A stretch of DNA of 51,470 nucleotides, from positions 1 through 51,470 of the forward strand of contig CAZWSC010000048.1 in NCBI GenBank assembly GCA_964636385.1. Direction: 5' to 3'. This document shows positions 41,982-51,101 of the stretch, piece after piece. This stretch comes from CAZWSC01 sp964636385. GTDB lineage: Bacteria > Eisenbacteria > RBG-16-71-46 > CAIMUX01. The translations under genes were made by a program, and so were the position numbers. The first letter of the stretch is position 1. Every line of letters starts with the position of its first letter. The notes under the pieces are model-generated. The model ran no database searches. It saw nothing but the letters and a program-made list of their open reading frames with translations, and was not told the DNA's origin.

Positions 41982-44816
41982 CTACCTTCCTCCAGCAGGG
42001 TCATCAACAACCGACCCTGGCGGCAGCGGCTTCTGCGGTCCGTGCATGCGCTCCCTCTCCTGTGGGGTGATTCTGTCGTCAAGACCTGCCGACCGCTCCG
42101 CGAGGCTAACGAACTCCTGCACGGCGGGGTCATCCCGCAGCCGGGCGGCTGCGGATCTGGCCACCGGGAGAACATCGGCGATCCGGCTCTCCCTGGCCCA
42201 GTAACTGCGGCGCAGGATCTCGGCGAACTCGGCGACCGCTGCGGTGAGGCGGAAGTGCGGTGAGGCTTCGGCGAAGCTGCCGTGAAGGGTGCCGGAGTCC
42301 AGCAGGCTTTCGATCTCCCGCACATCAGGAGACAGCCCCGACTCGTCCCCGGGGGGCGCATAGCGGAAGCGCACAGTCGCAATCCGGCCCCTGCCCGCCT
42401 CAGGCGCCAGCTTCACCTCGTACAGCGCCGTCACGGAGTGGCCTGCGCCGATCTCTCCGGCGTCAACCCTGTCGTTGCGGAAGTCGCGACCGGCAACGTG
42501 GCGGTTCTCGAACCCGAGCAGGCGCCAGAGGACTACGCGCTCCGGATCGAACTCCACCTGCACCTTGGCGTCCCTGGCGATCGTCTGCAGGGTGCCTGTC
42601 AGGTTTTCCACGAGGACGCGGCGTGCTTCGCAGAGTCTGTCCACGTAGTGGTACGCACCGTCACCCCTGTTGGCCAGCTGCTCCATCAGAACGTCGTTGT
42701 AGTTGCCCATCCCGAACCCGATCGCGGTCAGCTGGATCCCCTTGTCCGCCTCGGTGCGGACTTTCTCCAGGATCGACTCGGGGCCGGTTCTCCCCACATT
42801 TCCGACGCCGTCCGAGCAGAGGATGATCCGGTTGATCGCACCCGGCCTGTACATCCTGCGCGCCATCTCGTAACCCAGAAGAAGGCCTTCCTCCGTGTTT
42901 GTGCTGCCTTCCGGCTGAACCCGGTCGATCGCGTCGAGCAGCTGCTCCCTCCGGTCATGAATCCACTCATCCCGCTCCCCGGCATCGGCCAGCGCGAGGT
43001 CGGCACCGCTTCCGATGGGGGCGGGTTCCAGCAACACGCGGCCGCGGGTGCCGAAGACGACGATTCCCACACTGTCGTCCTGACGCAGCCGCTCCACCAG
43101 CAGCCGCAGGGAACTCCTCACAAGACCCAGCCGGTCTTCGCGCGCCATCGACCCGGAAACGTCGACGACGAAGGTGAGGTTGGCCGGCTTGCGTTCATGG
43201 TCCTCGATCACGCGGCCCTTGATCCCGATCCTGATAAGCTGGTAACTCCCCCCGAATGGCGAGGGGGCGCCGTCGAGGAAGATGCGGAAGTCGGTGTCCG
43301 TGAAGTCGGGGTATCCCTGGTCGAAGTAGTTCACGAACTCCTCGACCCGCACTGCCTCCTTCGGAGGCAGATGGCCTCCTTCGATGTAGCGTCTCGTGAT
43401 CGTGTAGGATCCGTGGTCGACATCCACGGCGAATGTGGAGAGGGCGTCTTCATCGGCGGGCACGAACGGGTTCACTCCGTAGTGCTCGAAGAACATCGAG
43501 TCGTAGACCTGGTCGTTCGGCAGTGTCGTGCCGCCGGTGGTCGGGAGGAATGGGGGAGGGATATGCCGCTTCTCCACCCCGGGGTGACCGCCACGGAAGT
43601 GGAGTTGGCCCTCTCTGGCGATGACGCCGGCTTTGAGACTCAGCATTTCTGACATTTCGTGCGTCGGCAGGCTCATGATCGGCGCGTCAGACGGATGCTC
43701 TCCGGAGAGAGGCATTCCGGTGCGCACAGGGCGATCCGCTTTGATCTCGACCATGTCATGAGCCGCTTTCGGTCTTTCCGGGAGCACGAAGTCCACCTGC
43801 ACGGTCTGGTTCGCCGAGACAACGACACCATCCACCCGCTGCCCCTGACAGCCGATGTTCTCTGCCAACAGCGAGTACGTCCCGGCAGGAACCCCGCTGA
43901 TCCGGTAACTTCCATCGTTACGGGTGAAGCTGCCGTACTGCTCGTTCAGGACGATGATGCTCGCGTGTGCGATCGGCGTCCCGTCAGTGCCGCGAACCGT
44001 TCCGGCGATGCTTCCGGTGGCGGCTTTGGCGACATACTGCGAGACAGCGTCCGGATGCGTTCCCGTCACTGCAACCCGCTCCTGTGGAGTGGATGAACTC
44101 CTGCCGAGGCGTGACGCCACTTCCGCATAACGGCTCTCCGCACCAGCCTCGAGACGGGTCATCTTCCGGTGCTGGTGTTCCGCTTCCGGGGGTAACGCGG
44201 CCGCCAGCGCCGGATCCGTTGCTGTACCGGAAGGCGGCTCCGAACCCGCTCCGGGTCCGCCTGTCTCCGGTTGTCGGGCGACCTCCTGATCCACACGGAC
44301 CTCTGTTGGAGCGGGTTCGGATTGCTCTGCGTCTGCCGAAGGCGCCAAAGCTCTTGCGATCGAAGGCGGGAGCGGGAGTTCGGCTCCTCCCGGTCTTGCA
44401 TGCGGCCGTGAGTCCTGTACCGCCGCGATCTCCCGGCCGGATTCGATCGCGTCTCCGTCGGCCAAACCATCAGCCGGCTTCACAGGATCCGCGGCACTCA
44501 CGCCCGGGCTGACGATGCGTGTGACTGAGTCCAATCCTGCAGCCTCCTTCAAGGGGTACTGCTGCGCCAGTTGCCCGGAGACCCCGTGGTGCATCTCTTC
44601 CTGCCGGCTGTGCATCATCTGTTCCCCTACATCGCGCCTCTGATGTAGCCAGATCGAACCGGCCACGATCAGGACAGCCGCGACAGCGACCCATGCCGGA
44701 CGCAGAAGGCCGGTGCTCGGCGGACTCTCACTGGTCGCTTCCTGAATGCGGTTCCACAGGGCCCGGGACTCCTCGCGACTCAGCCGGTCGCGATGGCGAC
44801 CGAATAGCTGCTTCAT
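41982..44816 (-). CDS. Membrane-anchored carboxypeptidase-regulatory/VWA protein, sigma partner
   Basis: The 944-residue protein begins with a short cytoplasmic segment (LSREESRALWNRIQEA) and one membrane span (residues 41-57), the layout of many anti-sigma factors. A long Pro/Glu-rich linker follows, then a carboxypeptidase-regulatory-like beta domain at about 260-345 (GTVRGTDGTPIAHASI). Next come a segment with LRGGHPGVE-type loops and a von Willebrand A domain with MIDAS motif DVSGSM (552-557), followed by a YfbK-like C-terminus. Its ATG overlaps the stop of the ECF sigma gene (ATGA). The likely role is an envelope receptor that holds the sigma factor; the fusion is unusual. Confidence 0.8.
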   Translation of the reverse strand: MKQLFGRHRDRLSREESRALWNRIQEATSESPPSTGLLRPAWVAVAAVLIVAGSIWLHQRRDVGEQMMHSRQEEMHHGVSGQLAQQYPLKEAAGLDSVTRIVSPGVSAADPVKPADGLADGDAIESGREIAAVQDSRPHARPGGAELPLPPSIARALAPSADAEQSEPAPTEVRVDQEVARQPETGGPGAGSEPPSGTATDPALAAALPPEAEHQHRKMTRLEAGAESRYAEVASRLGRSSSTPQERVAVTGTHPDAVSQYVAKAATGSIAGTVRGTDGTPIAHASIIVLNEQYGSFTRNDGSYRISGVPAGTYSLLAENIGCQGQRVDGVVVSANQTVQVDFVLPERPKAAHDMVEIKADRPVRTGMPLSGEHPSDAPIMSLPTHEMSEMLSLKAGVIAREGQLHFRGGHPGVEKRHIPPPFLPTTGGTTLPNDQVYDSMFFEHYGVNPFVPADEDALSTFAVDVDHGSYTITRRYIEGGHLPPKEAVRVEEFVNYFDQGYPDFTDTDFRIFLDGAPSPFGGSYQLIRIGIKGRVIEDHERKPANLTFVVDVSGSMAREDRLGLVRSSLRLLVERLRQDDSVGIVVFGTRGRVLLEPAPIGSGADLALADAGERDEWIHDRREQLLDAIDRVQPEGSTNTEEGLLLGYEMARRMYRPGAINRIILCSDGVGNVGRTGPESILEKVRTEADKGIQLTAIGFGMGNYNDVLMEQLANRGDGAYHYVDRLCEARRVLVENLTGTLQTIARDAKVQVEFDPERVVLWRLLGFENRHVAGRDFRNDRVDAGEIGAGHSVTALYEVKLAPEAGRGRIATVRFRYAPPGDESGLSPDVREIESLLDSGTLHGSFAEASPHFRLTAAVAEFAEILRRSYWARESRIADVLPVARSAAARLRDDPAVQEFVSLAERSAGLDDRITPQERERMHGPQKPLPPGSVVDDPAGGR

Positions 44817-45412
44817 ATCCGTGTTCCTTCCCACTCCTCCAGACCGAAGGGAACAGCACCGGCGTTCAGGAGGCTGCGCATCCGCCTGCAGGCTCGCGTG
44901 TGATGGACCCTGGCTGTGCTCTCGTTGCATCCCACGATTGCGGCAATCTCCCTGAAGCTTCGCTCCTCCCACTCGCGCAGCAACAGGACAGCCCGCTGCT
45001 TCCCGGAGAGGATGCCCAATGCACGGCGGAGTGCCCTGCCTTCGGACTCGAACCGCAGGCCTTCCCCCGGGAGTGGGCCGGATGTGTCCTTCAGGTGTTC
45101 GTGCGTGCCGCCGAGCGGGACTGTCCGCTTGAGCCTGCACAGCCAGCTTCGCTTCCAGTCGATCGCCTTGCGCAGGGCAATCCTGCGGAGCCACACCTCC
45201 AGCGGCGCCTCGCCACGGAACGTGGCGATGTGACGGAATGCAGCCACGTACGTCATCTGGAGTAGATCCCTGGCCTCCTCCCGGTCCCCCGTCTGGAAGA
45301 CCAGGAATGAGAAGAGCCTGTCCGAGGTTGCTTCGTAGATCTGTCGCCAGGAAGGTGCGTCGCCTGAGGCTGCCATCCGGGCCAGTTCCCTGTCGGTCTG
45401 AAGTTCTCGCAT
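44813..45412 (-). CDS. ECF-type RNA polymerase sigma factor
   Basis: The 199-residue protein has sigma region 2 (DRLFSFLVFQTGDREEARDLLQ, then YVAAFRHIATFRG and LEVWLRRIALRKAID) and region 4 with the helix-turn-helix (LSGKQRAVLLLREWEERSFREIAAIV and STARVHHTRACRRMR). No extra domains are present, so it is a plain ECF sigma. The ATG at 45412 has AGAGGG eight bases upstream. Its stop overlaps the start of the membrane VWA protein, whose N-terminus resembles an anti-sigma. The pair is probably autoregulated through the region upstream of 45412. Confidence 0.9.
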   Translation of the reverse strand: MRELQTDRELARMAASGDAPSWRQIYEATSDRLFSFLVFQTGDREEARDLLQMTYVAAFRHIATFRGEAPLEVWLRRIALRKAIDWKRSWLCRLKRTVPLGGTHEHLKDTSGPLPGEGLRFESEGRALRRALGILSGKQRAVLLLREWEERSFREIAAIVGCNESTARVHHTRACRRMRSLLNAGAVPFGLEEWEGTRI

Positions 45413-45904
45413 CTGGTCGCCCTCTTTCCCCGTTGACAATATCAAGGACGGAAGACGGAGTGCCGGCGCTTACAGGATGGATGGCCCTTTCTGCATGGAC
45501 GTCACCCGGTGTCGCCTGGTCATGCCTGTAGCATTCGTGCGGAGTCCCGGTGTCTTGTCACTGGTCTGGCGAATGGTGCCTGCCTGATCCTGCGCACATT
45601 GTCTCAAACTGGAACGCCCTGGGTGTTTCATTCTGAATCATCTGCCCTGAAGCGTGCAGGCTCGGCCACCCAGGGGAAAATCGCCCCTGCAACTCGTTCC
45701 TGTACAGTCAACTAAAATGGCTGAAGGATGGCCGATTCGGCACGGAGCTTGTGATGATGTTGGGGCAATAGATACTTATGACAGGGTCGGTCCGGGCCTG
45801 CCACCTGGTCCAGATGGCCGGGGTTCAGAATGGAGCCACCGGCCGGACAGGCGGCAGGCAAGGACCTTATCCCTGGAGGCATTGGCAAAGAGAGGTGGCA
45901 CTCG
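45413..45904. other. Divergent region between sigma factor and dnaK
   Basis: No gene is seen in 492 bases. No CIRCE element (TTAGCACTC repeat) is visible before dnaK. A weak promoter candidate is TTGTGA (45749-45754) with GATACT 16 bases later (45771-45776). TTGA-CAATA-TCAA at 45433-45445 is a small inverted repeat 20 bases upstream of the sigma factor start. Confidence 0.35.
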
Positions 45905-47836
45905 ATGGGCAAGATCATCGGAATCGACCTCGGCACGACTAACTCCTGCGTGGCCGTCATGGAGGGGGGAGAGCCCACTGTGATTGAGAATGCCGAGGGC
46001 AACCGCACAACCCCCTCGGTCGTGGGCTTCAAGAAGGACAGCGAAACCCTCGTCGGGACGGTCGCGAAGAGGCAGGCCGTGACGAATCCCAGGAACACGG
46101 TCTACTCCATCAAGCGATTCATGGGGCGCCGGTACGATGAGGTTTCCTCCGAGATCTCCCAGGTCTCCTACGAGGTGATCAGCGGCGATTCCGGAGACGT
46201 GCGCGTGCGTGCGGGTGGCAAGGTCTACTCCCCTCCGGAGATCTCGGCCCTCGTGCTGCAGAAGATGAAGCAGACGGCTGAGGCGCACCTGGGAGAAACG
46301 GTGACCGAAGCTGTCATCACCGTCCCGGCCTACTTCAACGACAGCCAGCGTCAGGCGACGAAGGATGCGGGTAGGATCGCCGGGCTGGACGTGAAGCGTA
46401 TCATCAACGAGCCTACCGCGGCAGCTCTGGCATACGGCCTGGACAAGGGAAAGGGCGACAAGCGCGTCGCGGTGTACGATCTCGGCGGAGGTACATTCGA
46501 CATTTCTATCCTCGACCTGGGTGACGGGGTGTTCGAGGTCAAGTCGACGAACGGGGACACGCATCTGGGCGGAGACGACTTCGACCAGCGCGTCATGGAC
46601 TGGCTCGCCGACGAGTTCCTGAAGAGCGACGGAGTGGATCTCCGCAAGGATCCGATGGCTCTGCAGCGTCTGCGCGAGGCTGCCGAGAAGGCGAAGTGCG
46701 AGCTTTCGAGCACCCAGCAGACGGACATCAACCTGCCGTACGTGACGGCCGACTCCAGCGGACCGAAGCACCTCAACATGACCCTCACCCGGGCGAAGTT
46801 CGAGCAGCTCGTGGACGATCTGATCCAGCGTACCGTCGGGCCGTGCAGGAAGGCGCTGTCGGACGCCGGTATGAAGCAGTCGGATGTCGATGAGATCATC
46901 CTCGTCGGCGGCTCGACCCGAATCCCGAAGGTGCAGGAAGTCGTGCGGGAGCTGTTCGGACGCGAGCCGCATCGCGGCGTCAACCCGGATGAGGTTGTGG
47001 CTGTCGGCGCTGCGATCCAGGGTGGAGTGCTGGCAGGCGACGTCAAGGATGTGCTGCTGCTGGACGTGACTCCCCTTTCCCTGGGGATCGAGACCCTCGG
47101 CGGAGTCTGCACACGACTGATCGAGCGGAATACCACGATCCCGACCCGCAAGTCTCAGATCTTCTCCACGGCGAGCGACAGCCAGACCACGGTGGAGATC
47201 AAGGTGCTGCAGGGCGAGCGGGAGATGGCGGCGGACAACAAGTGCCTGGGGACGTTCCAGCTCGTCGGGATCCCGCCTGCGCCGCGCGGCATACCGCAGA
47301 TCGAGGTGACCTTCGATATCGACGCCAATGGGATCCTGAAGGTCACAGCGAAGGACAAGGCCACAGGCAAGGAACAGAATATCGTGATCCAGGCTGGTTC
47401 CGGGCTCAGCGAGGACGAGATCCAGAAGATGGTGCGCGACGCCGAAGCGAACGCCGCCGAGGACAAGAAGCGCCGGGAGGCAATCGACACCAAGAACCAG
47501 GCCGAGCACCTCGCATACGAGATCGAGAAAAGCCTCAAGGAGTTCGGCGACAAGGTGGATGCCGGCGAGCGTTCAAGCGTAGAAGACCGGATCAAGCGAC
47601 TGCGCGAGGCGGCGGAGCTCGGGAACACCGACGAGATCAAGCGCGCCACCGATGAGCTCAACAAGGTCTGGCAGGGAGTGGCTGCGAAGATGTACCAGCA
47701 GACCGCCCAGGGCGCCGGCGCCGCTGCTCCAGGTGCGGACACGACCGACCAGGGTGGCGACATGCCGGGCAAGCAGGACGACAACGGCCCGGTGGACGCG
47801 GACTTCGAGGTGGTCGACGAGGACAGGAAGGGTTGA
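45905..47836 (+). CDS. dnaK: Chaperone DnaK (Hsp70)
   Basis: The 643-residue protein has all Hsp70 signatures: IGIDLGTTNSCVAVMEG at the N-terminus, the phosphate loop VAVYDLGGGTFDISIL, and ILVGGSTRIPKVQ. The substrate-binding domain (LLDVTPLSLGIETLGG) and the helical lid end in a Gly/Asp-rich tail, DADFEVVDEDRKG. It folds and refolds client proteins with GrpE, encoded two genes downstream; no dnaJ is present in the window. AGAGG lies 10 bases before the ATG at 45905. The open frame extends upstream to 45830 without a ribosome site. Confidence 0.96.
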   Translation: MGKIIGIDLGTTNSCVAVMEGGEPTVIENAEGNRTTPSVVGFKKDSETLVGTVAKRQAVTNPRNTVYSIKRFMGRRYDEVSSEISQVSYEVISGDSGDVRVRAGGKVYSPPEISALVLQKMKQTAEAHLGETVTEAVITVPAYFNDSQRQATKDAGRIAGLDVKRIINEPTAAALAYGLDKGKGDKRVAVYDLGGGTFDISILDLGDGVFEVKSTNGDTHLGGDDFDQRVMDWLADEFLKSDGVDLRKDPMALQRLREAAEKAKCELSSTQQTDINLPYVTADSSGPKHLNMTLTRAKFEQLVDDLIQRTVGPCRKALSDAGMKQSDVDEIILVGGSTRIPKVQEVVRELFGREPHRGVNPDEVVAVGAAIQGGVLAGDVKDVLLLDVTPLSLGIETLGGVCTRLIERNTTIPTRKSQIFSTASDSQTTVEIKVLQGEREMAADNKCLGTFQLVGIPPAPRGIPQIEVTFDIDANGILKVTAKDKATGKEQNIVIQAGSGLSEDEIQKMVRDAEANAAEDKKRREAIDTKNQAEHLAYEIEKSLKEFGDKVDAGERSSVEDRIKRLREAAELGNTDEIKRATDELNKVWQGVAAKMYQQTAQGAGAAAPGADTTDQGGDMPGKQDDNGPVDADFEVVDEDRKG

Positions 47837-47908
47837 TAAGCCCTTCCTGCCCCCGGTTGAAGGCTCTGCCAGATCACAGACTCAGGACAGACCTGCAGGG
47901 TCAGGGTT

Positions 47909-47929
47909 GATCTGCAGGTTGATCAGATC
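47909..47929. repeat. Inverted repeat between dnaK and DUF1844 gene
   Basis: GATCTG (47909-47914) and CAGATC (47924-47929) form a perfect 6-base stem with a 9-base loop in the 140-base gap. It could stabilise or attenuate the dnaK transcript. Confidence 0.35.
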
Positions 47930-47976
47930 GCCGGCCTGACTGCCGGAGCATCTGAACAAGCTTCCGGAGGAACTCC

Positions 47977-48399
47977 ATGACCGACAAGTACGAGCAGGAT
48001 CCACTGTTCTCGATGTTCCTGATGCAGCAGCAGCAGCTGGCATGGTTGTACCTCGGGAAGATGGCAAACCCCGCGACCGGAGAGGCAGAACGCAACCTGG
48101 AGGCCGCCAAGTTCACGATCGACCTGCTGGGCATGATCGAGAAGAGGACCGAAGGCAACCTCTCCGGTGATGAGCAGAGTCTTCTCGGGCAGGTGCTGAC
48201 TGCGCTGAGGCTGAATTACCTCGAGGAGGCGCGCAGGGAGGCGGCGGATACTGCGTCAGACAAGGCTGAAGGATCCGAGGCGGACGGAGCGGCCGGGGAG
48301 AGTGACGAGGCCTCCGGTGGGGACGAGTCGGAAAAGAGAGATACAGGGAGCGAAACGGGAAGCGATGCGGAGCCTGGTGAGGATCAGGCATCCGTTTGA
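47977..48399 (+). CDS. DUF1844 family protein
   Basis: The 140-residue protein has a helical core of about 85 residues: FSMFLMQQQQLAWLYLGKM and then EAAKFTIDLLGMIEKRTEGNL, continuing LLGQVLTALRLNYLE. This is the DUF1844 signature. An acidic, low-complexity tail of 55 residues follows. The family's function is unknown. It lies between dnaK and grpE on the same strand, with GGAGG seven bases before the ATG, so it is probably co-expressed with the chaperones. Confidence 0.85.
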   Translation: MTDKYEQDPLFSMFLMQQQQLAWLYLGKMANPATGEAERNLEAAKFTIDLLGMIEKRTEGNLSGDEQSLLGQVLTALRLNYLEEARREAADTASDKAEGSEADGAAGESDEASGGDESEKRDTGSETGSDAEPGEDQASV

Positions 48400-48444
48400 C
48401 AAACAGTCCGGGAGACGGGAAGTCTTGGAGGCAGGACAGGCATC

Positions 48445-49107
48445 ATGGCGAGGAGGCTCCGCAGGCGGAAGAGGGGCGACGAGGAGAACAGCCGGCAGCT
48501 GAACAGATCAGCCGCGGGGACGGAGGAGGAACTGCGGTCCGAGCCGGCCGGTGAGCAGCCTGTGGCTTCCGAAAGCGAAGAGGCCGCAGTCGAAGACCGC
48601 GTGAACGAAGGGCCCCAGGAACCTGAAGATTCCCGGAAGGCCGCAGAACCCTGTACCTCCGGGGATGACCTGTCCGCCGAATACCTTGATCAGCTTCAGA
48701 GACTCAAGGCCGAGTTCGATAACTACAGGAGGCGGGTCGCCCGCGAGAAGGAGGAGTGGTTTCGCCTGGCAAAGGCCGAGGTGATGGCCGGGCTCCTTCC
48801 GGTTCTGGACGACCTGCGGAGGGCCCGGGAGCACTCGGACGGTTCGGATGAGCCGCCGGACGCCCAGGGTCTCCTTCTCATCCTGAAGCGTTTCGAAGAC
48901 ATTCTCGCACAGCTCGGACTGGAAGAGCAGGACACACGGGACGGCCATGAGTTCGACCCTGAGATTCACGAGGCGGTCCTGACGGAACCTTCTGAGGAGA
49001 CATCCGAGGGGCGTATCGTCCGGATCCTGGAGCCCGGTTATTCATTCGACGGGCGCATGCTCAGGCCGGGTAAGGTCTCGGTCTCTTCCGGCCGGCTGCC
49101 GGAGTAG
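48445..49107 (+). CDS. grpE: Nucleotide exchange factor GrpE
   Basis: The 220-residue protein has an acidic N-terminal tail, a long helix (YLDQLQRLKAEFDNYRRRVAREKEEW) and the C-terminal beta wing with GHEFDPEIHEAVLTEP and GYSFDGRMLRPGKVSVS, the GrpE signature. It releases ADP from DnaK. Length is typical. It is followed almost at once (2 bases) by the sigma-54-type activator, so these genes form one transcript. Confidence 0.92.
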   Translation: MARRLRRRKRGDEENSRQLNRSAAGTEEELRSEPAGEQPVASESEEAAVEDRVNEGPQEPEDSRKAAEPCTSGDDLSAEYLDQLQRLKAEFDNYRRRVAREKEEWFRLAKAEVMAGLLPVLDDLRRAREHSDGSDEPPDAQGLLLILKRFEDILAQLGLEEQDTRDGHEFDPEIHEAVLTEPSEETSEGRIVRILEPGYSFDGRMLRPGKVSVSSGRLPE

Positions 49108-49109
49108 AT

Positions 49110-50582
49110 GTGCCAGCCAACACAGACTCTGCAGACGCCGGACAGGATCGGATAGAGGTCCTGATCGCGGGCAACTCGCCTGATCTGTCCGAGTGTGTTC
49201 AGCAAGGCCTTGACGGAGTCCCCCATCGTTTGACCCGGATCCCCGGATTGGATGGCGCACGACTGTGTCGTCCTGAGGGGGTCGAGATCAACCCGCAGAT
49301 CGCGCTGGTCGAGGAGGAGGGGGAGGCCGGGTTCACTGACCGCCTGCGTGACTTCAGAAACCGGCATGCCCGCTGCCAGATCATCCTGGTGGGGCGTGAG
49401 GATTCACTCCTGAGCCCCAGGCAAACCGGGGGCGCGACGGTCCGACACTGGTTCTTCAGGCCACTGGAGAAGGATGCCCTGGAGGGGGTTCTCCAGGCCG
49501 CCGGGCGTTCGCTCTCCAGAGACTGGAGACAGCGCCACAGGCACACTCGCTCCCTGGCCGGCTTCGACAGGCTCCTGGGATCGCACCCAAGGATGACGGA
49601 TCTGCTGGATCTCGCGGCCCGCGTGTCCCGGAGTTCCACTACAGGCCTGCTGATTCAGGGAGAGACCGGGACCGGCAAGGGGATGCTGGCGAGGGCCGTC
49701 CACAGTGAGAGCCCCCGGCGTGAAGGCCCGTTCGTGGACGTCAACTGCGCGGCAATTCCTGAGAGCCTGCTCGAGACCGAGCTGTTCGGCCATGTCAGCG
49801 GCGCCTTCACATCTGCCCACCGGGACAAGCCCGGCCTGCTGGAGCTCGCCGACGGGGGAACCGCTTTCCTGGACGAGATCGGGGAGCTGGATCCACTGAT
49901 GCAGGTCAAGATCCTGAAGTTTCTGGACAACGGAGTGATCCGCCGTGTGCAGGGGACTGAGACCTTGAAGGTGGATGTGCGTGTGATCGCCGCCACGAAC
50001 CGGGACCTCAGGCACGAGGTCAATGCCGGCAGATTCCGCCCTGACCTCTACCACAGGCTCAGCGTCGTCGTTCTGGAGATGCCGCCCCTGCGCGAGCGGC
50101 CTGATGACATTCCTCTCCTTGCCAGGCACTTCCTCGACCACTTCGCGCGCCGTCTTCAGGGATCTCGCATGAAATGGTCTCACGGAGCGCTGGATCTGCT
50201 GATCAACTACTCCTGGCCTGGGAATGTGCGCGAGCTGATTAACCTGTGCGAGCGGATCGTGCTCCTTGCAAAGGGATCGGAGATCGTTGGTGCGGAAGAC
50301 CTGCCGATCGGCATTGCGGCTCCGCCTGTCGTCTACAGTATGCCGTCAGGTACGGATATGCCCGAGGTCTCCCTTCCCGAGGGGGGCATCTCATTCGACG
50401 ATGTCGAGCGGGCGGTTCTGGAGACAGCCCTGAGCCGGAACGACGGGAACGTCACGCGTGCAGCAGCCTTCCTGCAGATGGGCCGGGGGAGCCTCCGTTA
50501 CCGCCTGGACAGACTTGGCCTGTCAGGGAAGGCATCAAGCCGCCGCGGCAGACCAATGGGCAGGAGAAGGAAGGCGGCCTAG
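49110..50582 (+). CDS. Sigma-54-type activator with degenerate receiver
   Basis: The 490-residue protein has an N-terminal receiver-like region (residues 14-135, from IEVLIAGNSPDLSECV to LEGVLQAAG). The phosphorylated Asp is missing: the strand that should end in it reads PQIALVEEEGE. The AAA+ part has GETGTGKG (184-191), GAFTSA (231-236), TAFLDEIGEL and R-finger region RHEVNAGRFRPDL. A Fis-like helix-turn-helix follows (NVTRAAAFLQMGRGSLRYRL) with a basic tail. The receiver probably responds to something other than phosphate. GTG start at 49110 after GGAG. It follows grpE directly. Confidence 0.88.
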   Translation: MPANTDSADAGQDRIEVLIAGNSPDLSECVQQGLDGVPHRLTRIPGLDGARLCRPEGVEINPQIALVEEEGEAGFTDRLRDFRNRHARCQIILVGREDSLLSPRQTGGATVRHWFFRPLEKDALEGVLQAAGRSLSRDWRQRHRHTRSLAGFDRLLGSHPRMTDLLDLAARVSRSSTTGLLIQGETGTGKGMLARAVHSESPRREGPFVDVNCAAIPESLLETELFGHVSGAFTSAHRDKPGLLELADGGTAFLDEIGELDPLMQVKILKFLDNGVIRRVQGTETLKVDVRVIAATNRDLRHEVNAGRFRPDLYHRLSVVVLEMPPLRERPDDIPLLARHFLDHFARRLQGSRMKWSHGALDLLINYSWPGNVRELINLCERIVLLAKGSEIVGAEDLPIGIAAPPVVYSMPSGTDMPEVSLPEGGISFDDVERAVLETALSRNDGNVTRAAAFLQMGRGSLRYRLDRLGLSGKASSRRGRPMGRRRKAA

Positions 50583-50591
50583 ACGGACCAG

Positions 50592-51101
50592 TCAGGCGTC
50601 TTCCTCTGCGTCTTCGCCTGTCGTCTGTGCCTCGGGGCTTATCCCGAAGACCTCGTGCACGTGATCCACCATGCGGAAGCCGTACCTGTCGGCGATCTCC
50701 TTCTGGAGGGTTTCGATCCGCTCGTCCTCGAACTCGATGATCTTCCCGGTTCGGATGCAGATCAGGTGGTCGTGATGCACCCTGCCCACGACAGACTCGA
50801 AGAAGTGGCGGTTGCGGCCGAAGAGTGACTTCCGGAGTATCCCACACTCCTCGAGAAGAGACAGAGTGCGGTAAACCGTTGCTCGGCTTACACGACCGTC
50901 CCTGGATTTGAGAGTCCTGATCAGATCCTCGGCCTCGAAGTGCCGCGGCGCTTCGAACATGGCTGCCAGCAACTCCTCACGTTCGCGTGTCATGCGCAGT
51001 TTGCGGGTCGCAAGAAAGGCCCTGAAGCGCTCGGTGATATCCTTGAGAGTCTGCTGGTCTCCCGTGCTGGCGGGCATCTTAGCGGTAGTGGTCTGGTCCA
51101 T
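50592..51101 (-). CDS. Fur-family transcriptional regulator
   Basis: The 169-residue protein has an N-terminal winged helix (residues 25-90, VSRATVYRTLSLLEE) and the Fur dimerisation domain with the HHDH metal site (109-112) and later His147/His149. The paired CxxC structural-zinc motif of Fur and PerR is absent: the place after HHDH reads LICIRTGK with a single Cys. It has an unusual 20-residue N-terminal extension. It may be iron-, peroxide- or zinc-responsive, but this cannot be told from sequence. The stop is 9 bases from the convergent activator gene. Confidence 0.88.
   Translation of the reverse strand: MDQTTTAKMPASTGDQQTLKDITERFRAFLATRKLRMTREREELLAAMFEAPRHFEAEDLIRTLKSRDGRVSRATVYRTLSLLEECGILRKSLFGRNRHFFESVVGRVHHDHLICIRTGKIIEFEDERIETLQKEIADRYGFRMVDHVHEVFGISPEAQTTGEDAEEDA

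Noticed and set aside
39149..42382. A 1077-codon open frame on the minus strand across lysS and the activator gene
   Set aside because: It spans two clear plus-strand genes with full motifs. Its own translation is low complexity with no recognisable domain.
44817..45194. N-terminal extension of the VWA protein into the sigma factor gene
   Set aside because: The extension is antisense-like, low complexity and out of frame with the sigma factor. The ATGA overlap gives a natural start at 44816.
45776..47509. A 577-codon minus-strand frame
   Set aside because: Antisense shadow of dnaK; long antisense frames opposite Hsp70 genes are a known artefact.
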